A DNA stretch of 64,000 nucleotides from Pseudonocardia autotrophica (GTDB lineage Bacteria > Actinomycetota > Actinomycetes > Mycobacteriales > Pseudonocardiaceae): assembly GCF_000717175.1 (NCBI RefSeq), contig NZ_JNYD01000037.1, positions 1-64,000 on the forward strand, in the 5' to 3' direction. Numbering within the stretch: the first letter of the stretch is position 1; every line of letters begins with the position of its first letter. Shown piece after piece: positions 16,316 through 24,213 of this stretch. Both the position numbers and the translations under genes were made by a program. The notes below the pieces were generated by a model, which was not told the DNA's origin, ran no database searches, and worked only from the letters and a program-made list of their open reading frames with translations.

Positions 16316-16992
16316 GCGGGTCTCCTCACGGTCGTCGGGGCGATCGTCGGGTCGAGGGCGGGTGCCCGGCGGTGGGCCCGGTGCCGGGCCACCAGCCCGG
16401 CCGGGACACCCGGCGCGGCGGGCAGCTGCGCCTCGAGGGCCCGGCAGAGCATGTGCACCGCGGCGAGGTGCGACTCCTGCACCGTCGCGGTGTCACCCGG
16501 CAGGCAGACGGCGTCGGTGGCGCGCCCGGCCAGGGGGTTCGGGCCGGGCCCGGTGAGGGCCCAGCAGTCCATGTCGAGCTCGCGGGCGGCGTCGGCCGCC
16601 GCGAGCAGGTTGGGGCTGCGGCCGCTGGTGGACAGCAGCAGCAGGACGTCTCCGGGGCGGCCGTGCGCGCGGACCTGCCGCGCGAACACCTCCTCGTAGC
16701 CGTAGTCGTTGCCGATCGCGGTCATCGACGACGTGTCGGCGTGCAGGGCGATCGCGGAGAGCGCCTGCCGCTCGCCGTCGAACCGGCCGACCAGCTCCGC
16801 GGTGAGGTGCTGGGCCTCGGCCGCGCTGCCGCCGTTGCCGGCCGCGAGCAGGCGCCCGCCGCCCGGCAGCAGCCCGGCGAGCGTGGCACCCCAACGCACC
16901 AGCGTCGGCGCCGCGGCGCGCAGGGCGGGCAGGGCGGCCTCCAGGCGGTCGACGTGCCCGCCCAGGACCTGGTGAGGAGTCACGTCGGCCAT
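16312..16992 (-). CDS. gmhA: Sedoheptulose-7-phosphate isomerase (GmhA-like)
   Basis: 226 residues of the SIS family. AAGNGGSAAEAQHLTAELVG holds the Glu that acts as base in GmhA, IGNDYGYEEVFARQV and LSTSGRSPNLLAAADAA form the phosphosugar site, and VQESHLAAVHML carries the conserved catalytic His. The enzyme turns sedoheptulose 7-phosphate into D-glycero-D-manno-heptose 7-phosphate, the first committed step of the pathway. A C-terminal tail of about 30 residues is longer than in E. coli GmhA. The ATG touches the stop of the upstream glycosyltransferase (TGATG). Confidence 0.92.
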   Translation of the reverse strand: MADVTPHQVLGGHVDRLEAALPALRAAAPTLVRWGATLAGLLPGGGRLLAAGNGGSAAEAQHLTAELVGRFDGERQALSAIALHADTSSMTAIGNDYGYEEVFARQVRAHGRPGDVLLLLSTSGRSPNLLAAADAARELDMDCWALTGPGPNPLAGRATDAVCLPGDTATVQESHLAAVHMLCRALEAQLPAAPGVPAGLVARHRAHRRAPALDPTIAPTTVRRPA

Positions 16993-18227
16993 CACCGCAC
17001 CCCCGTCCGCGCCTCGCGCGACACCGGCGCCCCGGCCTCGCGGCCGGCGATCGCCTCGCGGTAGGCCGCCGCGGTGGACCCGGCGACCTTCGCCCAGGTG
17101 TAGCGGGACAGCACCCGGCGACGCCCGGCGGCGCCGAAGTCGGCCACCGCCTGCGGGTCCTCCAGCAGCGCCCGCAGCGCCGCGCCCAGTGCCTTCGGAT
17201 CCCGCGGCGGGACCAGCAGCCCGGTCTCGCCGTCGACGACCGTGTCCTTCATGCCGCCGACCGCCGTCGCGACGACGGGCCGGCCGCAGGACATGGCCTC
17301 CAGCGGGACGATGCCGAAGGGCTCGTACCAGGGGGCGCACACCACGGCGTCGGCCGAGCGGATCAACGCCGGGACGTCGGGTCGCCGGACGGCGCCGAGG
17401 AACCGCACCCGGCCGGCGACCCGCATCCGGCGGGCCAGCTCGCGCAGCCGGTTCAGCTCCGGGTCGGCCATCAGGTCCACCCCGGCGGGCGGCCCGCCGG
17501 CGACGACGAGCTCGGTGTCGGGGACGTCGCGCAGCGCCTCGACGACCTCGTCGACGCCCTTGCGCCGCACCACCCGGCCGAGCGCGAGCAGCCGCTTCCG
17601 GCGACCGCGCCGCGGCGTCGGTCCTTCCGGACCGAACTCCTCGGGGTCCACCCCGCACGGCACCACGGAGATGCGGCGGCGGTTGGCGCCCAGGCGCAGC
17701 AGCTCGAACAGTTCGTCCTCACAGGACGCGGTGAGCCGGTCCGCGGTGCGCACCAACGTCTCCTCGGCGGCGATGCGGCCGGACGGGCTGGTGTCGTCCG
17801 CGCCCTGCTCGCGCTTCTTGACGTGGCCGAGCGCGTGGAAGGTCTGCACCAGCGGCAGGCCGAGCATGCCGGCCGCACCCCGGGCGGCCAGCCCGGACAT
17901 CCAGAAGTGCGCGTGGACGACGTCCGGCGGATCGGCCCGCCAGGCCCGCTCCAGCTGCTGGGCCAGCAGCGGGACGAAGGGCACGAGGTCGTCCTTCGGC
18001 ACGGGCCGCGCGGGGCCCGCGGTGACGTGCCGGACGCGGGCCCCCGGTCCGAACGCGACCACCTCCGGCAGGTCCGGGTCGTCCCGGCGGGTGTGGACGG
18101 TGACGTCGTGCCCCGCCCGGCCGAGCGCCAGGCTCAGCTCCCGGACGTGCACGTTCTGCCCTCCCGAGTCCGGTCCGCCGGGCTCGGCGAGGGGGCTGGC
18201 GTGTTCGGACACCATGGCGATCCGCAT
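16992..18227 (-). CDS. Glycosyltransferase family 4
   Basis: 411 residues. The N-terminal domain has IAMVSEHASPLAEPGGPDSG and DVVHAHFWMSGLAARGAAG; the C-terminal domain has LLALGRVVRRKGVDEVVEAL and the EPFGIVPLEAMSCGRPVVAT motif with the nucleotide-binding Glu pair. This is the architecture of retaining GT-B enzymes such as sucrose-phosphate synthase relatives and D-inositol-3-phosphate glycosyltransferase. AAGGAG lies at good spacing before ATG 18227. It is followed without a gap by gmhA. Confidence 0.92.
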   Translation of the reverse strand: MRIAMVSEHASPLAEPGGPDSGGQNVHVRELSLALGRAGHDVTVHTRRDDPDLPEVVAFGPGARVRHVTAGPARPVPKDDLVPFVPLLAQQLERAWRADPPDVVHAHFWMSGLAARGAAGMLGLPLVQTFHALGHVKKREQGADDTSPSGRIAAEETLVRTADRLTASCEDELFELLRLGANRRRISVVPCGVDPEEFGPEGPTPRRGRRKRLLALGRVVRRKGVDEVVEALRDVPDTELVVAGGPPAGVDLMADPELNRLRELARRMRVAGRVRFLGAVRRPDVPALIRSADAVVCAPWYEPFGIVPLEAMSCGRPVVATAVGGMKDTVVDGETGLLVPPRDPKALGAALRALLEDPQAVADFGAAGRRRVLSRYTWAKVAGSTAAAYREAIAGREAGAPVSREARTGVR

Positions 18228-18230
18228 GGG

Positions 18231-19223
18231 TCAGCTCCTTCCGGTGAGAGCGGGTCTCGGGGCGGGGGCGGGGGCGGTGTCGGTGACGCGGGCGAGCACG
18301 CCCTCCCAGTCGTGCAGGAAGCGCTCCACGCCGAAGCGGGCGAGCGCGGCCTCGCGCGCCGCCCGGCCGGCGGCCGCGGCCGCCTCCGGGTCGGCGACGA
18401 GCTCGGTGAGCCCGCGGCGCAGGCGGCGCAGGTCGGTGGAACACACGCCGGCGGCCGGGGGCACCCGTTCCGGCGCCTCGGTGGTGCCGACCACCACCAC
18501 CGGCATCCCGAGCATCATCGCCTCGATCAGCGAGAGCCCGAGCGAGGTCCAGCGTGCGGTGTGCAGGTAGACGCGGCGGCGGGCCAGTTCGGTGTGCATC
18601 CGGTGCTGGGGCAGGTCGCCGCAGCTCCGGACACCCGGTAGGTCGAGGTCGTCCGTACCGATGCCGAAGACGTCGACGGGAACGTCGGCCGCCAACCGGG
18701 CGACGATGTCCGTGCCCGTGATCCTGTTGCGCCGCAACGGCTCGTTGATGCACGTCGCCGCCGAGGCCAGGTCACCCGTGTACCGGTGCCCGGGGTCGAG
18801 GACACCGTGCTCCACCACCGTCGTCGGTGTGCTCCCCGCGTCCCACATCAACGCGTTGAAGTGCGTGACGTGCACGAGCAGCAGGTCGTCGCGATCGGCC
18901 ATCGGGTGCCGCGTGGTCGCCGCGCCCTCGCGCGGGGCGTTGTGCTCCAGGTAGATCGCCGGCAGGTCGCGACCGGGCACCCGGCCCAGCCACTCCGCGG
19001 CCAGCTCGAGCTCCTCCGGCCGCTGCAGCACGACCAGGTCCACGTCGGACTCCGCGAGCTCGGCGGGCGAGCACTCCACAGCGGACGCCGGCCAGTCCCA
19101 GGCCGCGGGCCGCCCGCCGCCCCAGGGCCCGCGCTCGGGCAGGGTCGGCAGCAGGTAGCGGTGCGCGCCCTGGACGAACGCCGTCGTCCAGGAGCCGTGC
19201 ACGTGCCAGATCAGGATGTTCAC
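18231..19223 (-). CDS. Glycosyltransferase, GT4-like
   Basis: 330 residues. It begins VNILIWHVHGSWTTAFVQGA and shows PAIYLEHNAPREG, VHVTHFNALMWDAG, the domain joint VDVFGIGTDDLDLPG and the donor-site segment SLGLSLIEAMMLGMPVVVVG. That last motif identifies a GT-B enzyme of the GT4 type. The GTG at 19223 has a strong GGAGGAG site and overlaps the stop of the upstream GT9 gene (GTGA). Three bases separate it from the next transferase. Confidence 0.85.
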   Translation of the reverse strand: MNILIWHVHGSWTTAFVQGAHRYLLPTLPERGPWGGGRPAAWDWPASAVECSPAELAESDVDLVVLQRPEELELAAEWLGRVPGRDLPAIYLEHNAPREGAATTRHPMADRDDLLLVHVTHFNALMWDAGSTPTTVVEHGVLDPGHRYTGDLASAATCINEPLRRNRITGTDIVARLAADVPVDVFGIGTDDLDLPGVRSCGDLPQHRMHTELARRRVYLHTARWTSLGLSLIEAMMLGMPVVVVGTTEAPERVPPAAGVCSTDLRRLRRGLTELVADPEAAAAAGRAAREAALARFGVERFLHDWEGVLARVTDTAPAPAPRPALTGRS

Positions 19224-20257
19224 GCGGGGATCTCCTCCGTGAGGGGTCCGAGGGGAACGGCGGGGTGGATGAGGCGCCGGACGGCCGCGACGACGTCGTC
19301 GGGCCGGACGGAGGCGAGACAGGGGTGGCCGGCGACGGGGCACTCGCGCGCCCGGGTGTCCCGGCACGGGGCGTCCTGGTCGCCGAGCAGGACCTGCGGG
19401 ACCCGGTAGGGCCGCCAGCGCACGGCGGGGACGACCGGCGCGAACAGCGAGACCACCGGGGTGCCCACGGCGGCGGCGAGGTGGGCCGCCGCCGTGTTGC
19501 CGACGACGACCGCCGACGCCCCCGCGAGCACCGCCGCCAGCTCGGCCATCGACGTGCGTCCGCCCAGGTCGAGGGCATGGTCGCCGGCGACCTGCGCGGT
19601 GAGGTCGCGCTCGCCGGGCCCGCCGGTCACCGCCACGCGCCACCCCTCGCCGGCCAGCCGCCGCACGGCCTCGGCGGCGTGCCCGGCCGGCCACCGCCGG
19701 GCGTCGACCGCGGCGCCCGGGTGCACCACCACGTCCGCCGGGGCCTCCGGGAGCGGGGACGGCAGCCGGACGTCCAGCCGGCCGTCGTCGCCGGGCGGGA
19801 GGGGGTAGCCGGCGGCCGCGGCGATCGCGCGCATCCGTTCGGGTTCGGGCTGGTCCTCGTCGAGCGTCTCGCCCGGCCGCAGCCGGACGTCGAGCAGCGC
19901 GCCCGGGTAGTCCGCCGAGGCGCCGGTGATCCGCGGCACGCCCGCCATCCGCAGCACCAGGGCGAGCGGCAACGGCGACTGGTGGAAGGACGTGAGCACG
20001 ACGGCCTCGTCGAAGCCGGCCAGGTCGTCGGTCAACGCGTCGATCTCGCCGCGCCGTACCGGCGGCGGGTCGCCCAGCACCCACGGGCAGGCCCACACGC
20101 GGACCTCGGCGACCCCCGGCAGGAGCCGGGCCGCCTCCTCCCCCGCGGGCCCGACCAGCATCGTCACCCGCGCCGAGCGCGCGATCGACCGCACCGCGGG
20201 CCCGGCGAGGAGCACGTCCCCCGCGCCGTCGAGCCTCGCGACGAGCACCTTCCTCAC
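19220..20257 (-). CDS. Glycosyltransferase family 9 (heptosyltransferase-like)
   Basis: 345 residues. GT9 motifs are VLVARLDGAGDVLLAGPAV, ADVVVHPGAAVDARRWPAGH, and VVVGNTAAAHLAAAVGTPVV with SLFAPVVPAVRWRPY. A Cys-containing tail (APCRDTRARECPVAGHPCL) is present. Lying between gmhB and gmhA in the same operon, it is the best candidate in the window for a true heptosyltransferase using the ADP-heptose made there. The GTG start overlaps the gmhB stop. Confidence 0.9.
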   Translation of the reverse strand: MRKVLVARLDGAGDVLLAGPAVRSIARSARVTMLVGPAGEEAARLLPGVAEVRVWACPWVLGDPPPVRRGEIDALTDDLAGFDEAVVLTSFHQSPLPLALVLRMAGVPRITGASADYPGALLDVRLRPGETLDEDQPEPERMRAIAAAAGYPLPPGDDGRLDVRLPSPLPEAPADVVVHPGAAVDARRWPAGHAAEAVRRLAGEGWRVAVTGGPGERDLTAQVAGDHALDLGGRTSMAELAAVLAGASAVVVGNTAAAHLAAAVGTPVVSLFAPVVPAVRWRPYRVPQVLLGDQDAPCRDTRARECPVAGHPCLASVRPDDVVAAVRRLIHPAVPLGPLTEEIPA

Positions 20258-20802
20258 GCGGCGGCCCCGAACGGTCCGTACATCAGGTGGTCGACGGCCC
20301 TGACCAGGTCGGGGGCGACGACGGGCGCCGCCTGGATCTCCTCGACGCGGGTCACCGGCGTCGGGACCAGCACGGCGACGGCGCCGGCGGCGTGGGCCGC
20401 CCCGACGTCGGCGCCGATGTCGCCGATCACGGCGACGCGGCACGCCGGCACGCCCAGCTCGGCGGCCGCGGCGAGCACCATGCCGGGGGCGGGCTTGCGA
20501 CAGGCGCAGCCGTCCCCGGGCGCGTGCGGGCACACCTGCCAGGTGGCGAAGGGCCCGAGCTGCCGTTCGACCTCCCGGTTGACGGCGTCGACGTCCGACC
20601 GGCGCAACAGGCCGCGCCCGATGCCGGACTGGTTGGACACGACGCCGACCGGGATGCCCGAGGCGCGCAGCATGCCCAGCGCCCGGCGGGCACCGGGCAT
20701 GGGCCGCACCGCGGCGGGGTCGTCGCAGTACGGCACGTCCACCACCAGCGTCCCGTCGCGATCGAAGAGGACCGCGGCGGGCGGTGTCCAAGCCGGAGTC
20801 AT
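20254..20802 (-). CDS. gmhB: D-glycero-beta-D-manno-heptose 1,7-bisphosphate 7-phosphatase (GmhB-like)
   Basis: 182 residues of the HAD-IIIA type. The nucleophile motif is LFDRDGTLVVDVPYCDDP, the Thr/Ser motif VVSNQSGIGRG, and the zinc-binding loop CPHAPGDGCACRKPAPGM keeps the Cys-His-Cys-Cys set of GmhB. The last motif is GDIGADVGAA. It removes the 7-phosphate between the kinase and adenylyl steps. It is the first gene of the operon. ATG 20802 has only a weak ribosome site, and upstream codons extend the frame without motif content. Confidence 0.9.
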   Translation of the reverse strand: MTPAWTPPAAVLFDRDGTLVVDVPYCDDPAAVRPMPGARRALGMLRASGIPVGVVSNQSGIGRGLLRRSDVDAVNREVERQLGPFATWQVCPHAPGDGCACRKPAPGMVLAAAAELGVPACRVAVIGDIGADVGAAHAAGAVAVLVPTPVTRVEEIQAAPVVAPDLVRAVDHLMYGPFGAAA

Positions 20803-20891
20803 GATGGACGAATCACCGCTGCGGATCCGAGCAAACTCCTCGGCGCAGACTACTACTCTCCGTAGTTCCCGTGACACCGAGTGACGGCCCT

Positions 20892-20916
20892 GGTTCGTGA
20901 CCGGGGTCACGGGTAT
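20892..20916 (+). promoter_or_regulatory. SigB/SigF-type promoter, GGTTCG-13-GGGTAT
   Basis: The hexamers GGTTCG (20892) and GGGTAT (20911) are 13 bases apart and end ten bases before the ATG of the 76-residue gene. Group-3 stress sigma factors of actinobacteria recognise GTTT/GGTT and GGGTA elements at this spacing. Two promoters of the same form lie at 22163-22187 and 23260-23284. Confidence 0.6.
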
Positions 20917-20925
20917 CCGCCGGGG

Positions 20926-21156
20926 ATGTTCGAGAAGCTGCGGTCCCTGTTCGGTCGTCCGCCCACCGCCGAGGACGACGTGCGACCCGATCCGGCCACC
21001 GCCCGGACCCGCGAGACCGGCGGCCGGCCCACCCAGCGGGGCGACGCCGCGACGACGACCGGGACCGGCACGACCGAGGACTTCGTCGGCCGCCCGGCCG
21101 GTCAGGACGAGGGGATGGCCGGCGAGTCCGGCGCCGAGGCCCGCCGGGACGGGTAG
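20926..21156 (+). CDS. Small hydrophilic hypothetical protein, 76 aa
   Basis: The product starts MFEKLRSLFGRPPTAEDD, a short amphipathic segment, then becomes rich in Thr, Gly, Asp and Arg and is probably disordered. There is no signal peptide or known domain. The start is chosen because a stress-type promoter lies just ahead; the leader would be very short. It ends one base before the convergent gene at 21158. The promoter suggests expression under stress. Confidence 0.6.
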   Translation: MFEKLRSLFGRPPTAEDDVRPDPATARTRETGGRPTQRGDAATTTGTGTTEDFVGRPAGQDEGMAGESGAEARRDG

Positions 21157-21157
21157 C

Positions 21158-22153
21158 TCAGCGCGTCATCCGAGCGGCGGTGTCGGGTGACCGACGGCGG
21201 GCGCCGAACCAGGCCAGCGCGGCGGCGAGCACGTCCTCGGCGATCGCGCCCGGCCGGTCGGAGCCGAGGCGGCGCGCGGCGGCGGTGCGGGCGCGCGCGC
21301 CGAGCACCGCGGCGCCGGCCGCCCCCGCCAGGCCGACGAGCCCGGGCAGGGCGGCGTCCTCGCCGTCGCGCCGGGCCATGGCGGCGGCGCTCGTGGCGCC
21401 CAGGGTGAGGCGCGGGGCCAGGCCCGGGGCCGCGAGCCGGCTGGGTACGGCGGGGTGCTTGTCGGCCGCGGCCTCCCCCGCGGCCAGCAGGCCGGCCACC
21501 GTCGTGCCGGCGCGCCCGCCGAGACGTCCGGCGACGCCGGTGTCCCCGGTGCGTGAGGTGAAGGCCAGCGCGGCCGTGCCCGCCGTGCTGCGGGAACCGG
21601 TCGCCGCGCCGAGCGCGGCCGCACGGAGCAGCGTCGACGGACGTGCGGGCGGGGCCGCGGAGGCCCCGTCGGGCGGGTCGGGCGAGCCGCGCTCGAGCCG
21701 GACGAGGGCGGCGTGCGTGGCCACGCCGTAGGCGAGGTGCGGGAGGACGTCGGCCGTCCAGTCGGCGGCCGACCAGGTGCGGGGGTCCGAGACCCGGGTG
21801 AGCGCGAGCGGGCCGTCCGTGGCGAGCATCGCCGCCGCACCGAGCAGCGGGCCGCCGACCGCGGTGGGCAGCCGCAGCCCGGCCGCCCGCAACCCGCCGG
21901 CGACGGCCCCGACGACCAGCCCGGACGCGGAACCGGCCAGCGGGCCCAGGGCGGCGAGCCGGTTGCGCCGCTCGGACGGCCCGCCGGGCACCTCCACCCC
22001 GGCCCGGTCCGCGACGGCCGCCACCAGCCGCTCGGGCGCCCGGCTCGCCGGCCGCGCCCGCAGCACCGCGTCGGTGCCGCTGACGACGTTGAGGGCGGTG
22101 GTGCCCGCCGCCCCGGCCGTCACCCCGTTGAGGAGTCCTCTCGTGACCTTCAC
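21158..22153 (-). CDS. Ala/Gly-rich integral membrane protein of unknown function
   Basis: 331 residues with several Ala/Gly/Leu-rich hydrophobic stretches (GLLNGVTAGAAGTTALNVVS, PLLGAAAMLATDGPLAL, HLAYGVATHAALV, GLVGLAGAAGAAVLG), so it is probably multi-spanning. The C-terminal part, starting RAAALGAATGSRSTAGTAAL, resembles DUF4126-like small membrane proteins; this is tentative. GTG 22153 is used, with a stress-type promoter ending ten bases upstream, so the mRNA may be nearly leaderless. Confidence 0.7.
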   Translation of the reverse strand: MKVTRGLLNGVTAGAAGTTALNVVSGTDAVLRARPASRAPERLVAAVADRAGVEVPGGPSERRNRLAALGPLAGSASGLVVGAVAGGLRAAGLRLPTAVGGPLLGAAAMLATDGPLALTRVSDPRTWSAADWTADVLPHLAYGVATHAALVRLERGSPDPPDGASAAPPARPSTLLRAAALGAATGSRSTAGTAALAFTSRTGDTGVAGRLGGRAGTTVAGLLAAGEAAADKHPAVPSRLAAPGLAPRLTLGATSAAAMARRDGEDAALPGLVGLAGAAGAAVLGARARTAAARRLGSDRPGAIAEDVLAAALAWFGARRRSPDTAARMTR

Positions 22154-22162
22154 CGGCCGGGA

Positions 22163-22187
22163 GTACCCGCCGCCCGGACCCCGAACC
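22163..22187 (-). promoter_or_regulatory. SigB/SigF-type promoter, GGTTCG-13-GGGTAC
   Basis: On the minus strand GGTTCG (22187-22182) and GGGTAC (22168-22163) are 13 bases apart, directly ahead of the GTG at 22153. The architecture is the same as at 20892 and 23260. Confidence 0.6.
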
Positions 22188-22193
22188 CGGCCC

Positions 22194-22973
22194 CTACCCC
22201 GCCGCGGCCTGCGCGGCCCCCGCCCGCTCGTGCGTGGCCAGGGCAACCGCCACCGCGCGCTTGGCGTCGGTGTCGGAGAGGAGGCCGAGGTGGCTGCCGC
22301 CGATCTCGACGTTGGTGGCGTGCGGGTCGCGCGAGGAACGCCAGGGCACGACCCGGTCGCGCCGGGTGAAGACGGAGGTGAACGGCACGCCGACGGCGCC
22401 GCGCAGGGCCGTGCGGAAGTCCGCGCAGCACGGGCCGCGCAGGCAGCCGAGGGTGGCGGCACCGGGCACACCGAGCGTGCCGGCCGCGCCGAGCACGGCC
22501 GCGAGACCCAGGACCGGCAGCCCGAGCCGGTAGAGGTCGAAGCCGGAGCCGAGGGTGACGAGCCCGCGGACCGGTGCGTCGGCGGCGATCGCGGCGCGGG
22601 CGAACTGGCCGCCGCGGCTGTGCGCCACGACGTGCACGCCGTCGCCGGTGTCGGCGCGCTCGAGGGTGCGCCGCAGCGCCTCGACGCTGCGCCCGCCGCA
22701 GCCCATGCCCACGCCGACGGTGTGGGGAGTGACGTCGTAGCCGAGCCGGCCGAGCCAGCGCCGCATCGGCCCCAGCCCCGCGTCGGTGGTGCCGAACCCG
22801 CCCACCAGCACCAGCGGCCCGTGTCCACGCCAGGCCCGGCGGAGCGGCGGGTCGGGCTGCGCCCGCTGCAGCAGGGCGCCGCTGACCAGGCTCAACCGGG
22901 TCCCGAGTGCGGCGAGGCCGTCGAGCACGCCCGCGGCGGGCGGCTCGACGGCGGTCATCCCGAGCGTGCTCAC
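22194..22973 (-). CDS. Alpha/beta hydrolase (lipase/esterase-like)
   Basis: 259 residues. The nucleophile elbow is VVAHSRGGQFARAA (AHSRG) near residue 120; PLVLVGGFGTTDAGLGPMRR carries the oxyanion loop; a late Asp-containing RRDRVVPW and a His in IGGSHLGLLSD complete a plausible triad. It resembles triacylglycerol-lipase-like proteins of actinobacteria. The start could be GTG 22973 or ATG 22958. It follows the small gene at 22978 by four bases and is probably in one unit with it. Confidence 0.85.
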   Translation of the reverse strand: MSTLGMTAVEPPAAGVLDGLAALGTRLSLVSGALLQRAQPDPPLRRAWRGHGPLVLVGGFGTTDAGLGPMRRWLGRLGYDVTPHTVGVGMGCGGRSVEALRRTLERADTGDGVHVVAHSRGGQFARAAIAADAPVRGLVTLGSGFDLYRLGLPVLGLAAVLGAAGTLGVPGAATLGCLRGPCCADFRTALRGAVGVPFTSVFTRRDRVVPWRSSRDPHATNVEIGGSHLGLLSDTDAKRAVAVALATHERAGAAQAAAG

Positions 22974-22977
22974 CCCG

Positions 22978-23217
22978 TCAGGCCGTGCTTCCCGTGTCCT
23001 CCTTCGCCGAGAGCTCGCGCAGGAACTCGTGGCAGCGGGCGGCGCGGCGGGAGTCCTCCGTCATGACCTCCTCGAAGAAGGACGCGACGTCGTCGTACCC
23101 GGCGTTGCGGGCGTCGCGGACGTACTGGCCGTAGTCGTGCCCGGCCTTGAGCGCGTGGTACTGCACGGACACGAGGTCGTACATCACGTCGCTGAAGCCG
23201 GTCTCCCCGGTCGCCAT
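22978..23217 (-). CDS. Small helical protein, 79 aa, ferritin-like half
   Basis: The sequence contains DVMYDLVSVQYHALKAGHDY and SFFEEVMTEDSRRAARCHEF, two helices rich in Glu, His and Asp that look like half of a ferritin-like bundle. A dimer would be needed to build a metal site; this is inference. ATG 23217 has a strong GGAGGTG site. A stress-type promoter lies 43 bases upstream, and the hydrolase gene follows closely. Confidence 0.7.
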   Translation of the reverse strand: MATGETGFSDVMYDLVSVQYHALKAGHDYGQYVRDARNAGYDDVASFFEEVMTEDSRRAARCHEFLRELSAKEDTGSTA

Positions 23218-23259
23218 GGCGGTCACCTCCGGTCGTCGGATCGTGCGGACCGGAGGCAC

Positions 23260-23284
23260 GTACCCGCGGGGACGGGCTCGAACC
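23260..23284 (-). promoter_or_regulatory. SigB/SigF-type promoter, GGTTCG-13-GGGTAC
   Basis: On the minus strand GGTTCG (23284-23279) and GGGTAC (23265-23260) have a 13-base spacer. It is the third copy of this promoter form within 2.4 kb and would drive the 79-residue protein and the hydrolase. Confidence 0.62.
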
Positions 23285-23316
23285 TCGTGCGGCGCACGCG
23301 ATCCGGGGCCGGGACG

Positions 23317-23355
23317 GAGGAGCCCCGCGGCGCGGATCGCGCCGCGGGGCTCCTC
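23317..23355. terminator. 18-bp perfect hairpin in a divergent intergenic region
   Basis: GAGGAGCCCCGCGGCGCG pairs perfectly with CGCGCCGCGGGGCTCCTC around a 3-base loop. It has the form of a strong intrinsic terminator without a T-run. It lies between two divergent genes (starts at 23217 and 23638), where no transcript is expected to end. The rest of this 420-base gap shows only the stress promoter at 23260. Confidence 0.6.
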
Positions 23356-23637
23356 GTGCGCCGGGAGCACCACCTCCCGCCGCGCGGGGCGCCCACCACG
23401 GCTGTCCAGCGCCCGCGGGTCCTGTGCCCCCGCAGCGGCCGGTCAAACCCGCCGCCCGGCCCCGGGATGCCGCGGCCGTGCGGTCGACGCGTCGTTCCCC
23501 GGTAGCGCCCGGACACCCCGCCGCGATCCTTCCGGCGGACGACCGATGAGATCGGAACCGGACGGCGGTCCACCGCCCGACGACAGCGACGGGCCGGGCG
23601 AGCGCCCCGGCCACCGCCCGAGACACAGGAGGACGCC

Positions 23638-24183
23638 ATGGCGCGCATCAAGGTCCACGAGTTCACCACCCTCGACGGCGTGATCGGCGCCCCGATGTGG
23701 ACGATGGACTACGGGTTCACGGACGAGCTGGGCGCGGAGATCGGCGGCTTCATGAGCTCGTGCACGGGGATCCTGCTGGGCCGCACCACCTTCGAGGAGT
23801 TCGCCCCGGCGTGGTCCGGCCGCACCGCCGAGGACGACCCGGGAGCCCCGTTCTTCAACGAGTCCCCCAAGTACGTCGTGTCCGGCACGCTGCAGACCGC
23901 GGACTGGAACAACTCCACGATCATCGGCAAGTACGACCCGGAGACGATCCGCGACCTCAAGGCGCGGGTCGACGGCGACCTCTACGTCAGCGGCAGTGGC
24001 ACCCTCGTGAAGGCCCTGCTCGACGACGGCCTGCTCGACGAGCTGCACCTGTTCGTCTATCCCGTCGCCGTCGGCGAGGGCCCGCGGCTGTTCCCCGAGG
24101 GCGGCCCGCGGCGGGCGCTGGCCCTGGCCGGCAGCAAGGGCCTGGACAACGGCGTGGTGCACCTGACCTACACGCCCGCCTGA
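23638..24183 (+). CDS. Dihydrofolate reductase family protein (RibD C-terminal-like)
   Basis: 181 residues. KVHEFTTLDGVIGAP, GILLGRTTFEEFAPAW, KYVVSGTLQTADWNN and DLYVSGSGTLVKALLDDGLL follow the RibD-C/DHFR fold, with the NADP site in the GSGTL loop. Many such stand-alone proteins occur in actinobacteria and their substrates are mostly unknown. CAGGAGG lies at good spacing before the ATG. Confidence 0.9.
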   Translation: MARIKVHEFTTLDGVIGAPMWTMDYGFTDELGAEIGGFMSSCTGILLGRTTFEEFAPAWSGRTAEDDPGAPFFNESPKYVVSGTLQTADWNNSTIIGKYDPETIRDLKARVDGDLYVSGSGTLVKALLDDGLLDELHLFVYPVAVGEGPRLFPEGGPRRALALAGSKGLDNGVVHLTYTPA

Positions 24184-24213
24184 GCTACACCCCGGCCGCC
24201 GGCTGATCCGGCC

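Noticed and set aside
1..20802. LPS core biosynthesis locus of a Gram-negative contaminant
   Set aside because: Codon use, GC content, GTGA overlaps and neighbouring gene families are uniform with the rest of the actinobacterial window.
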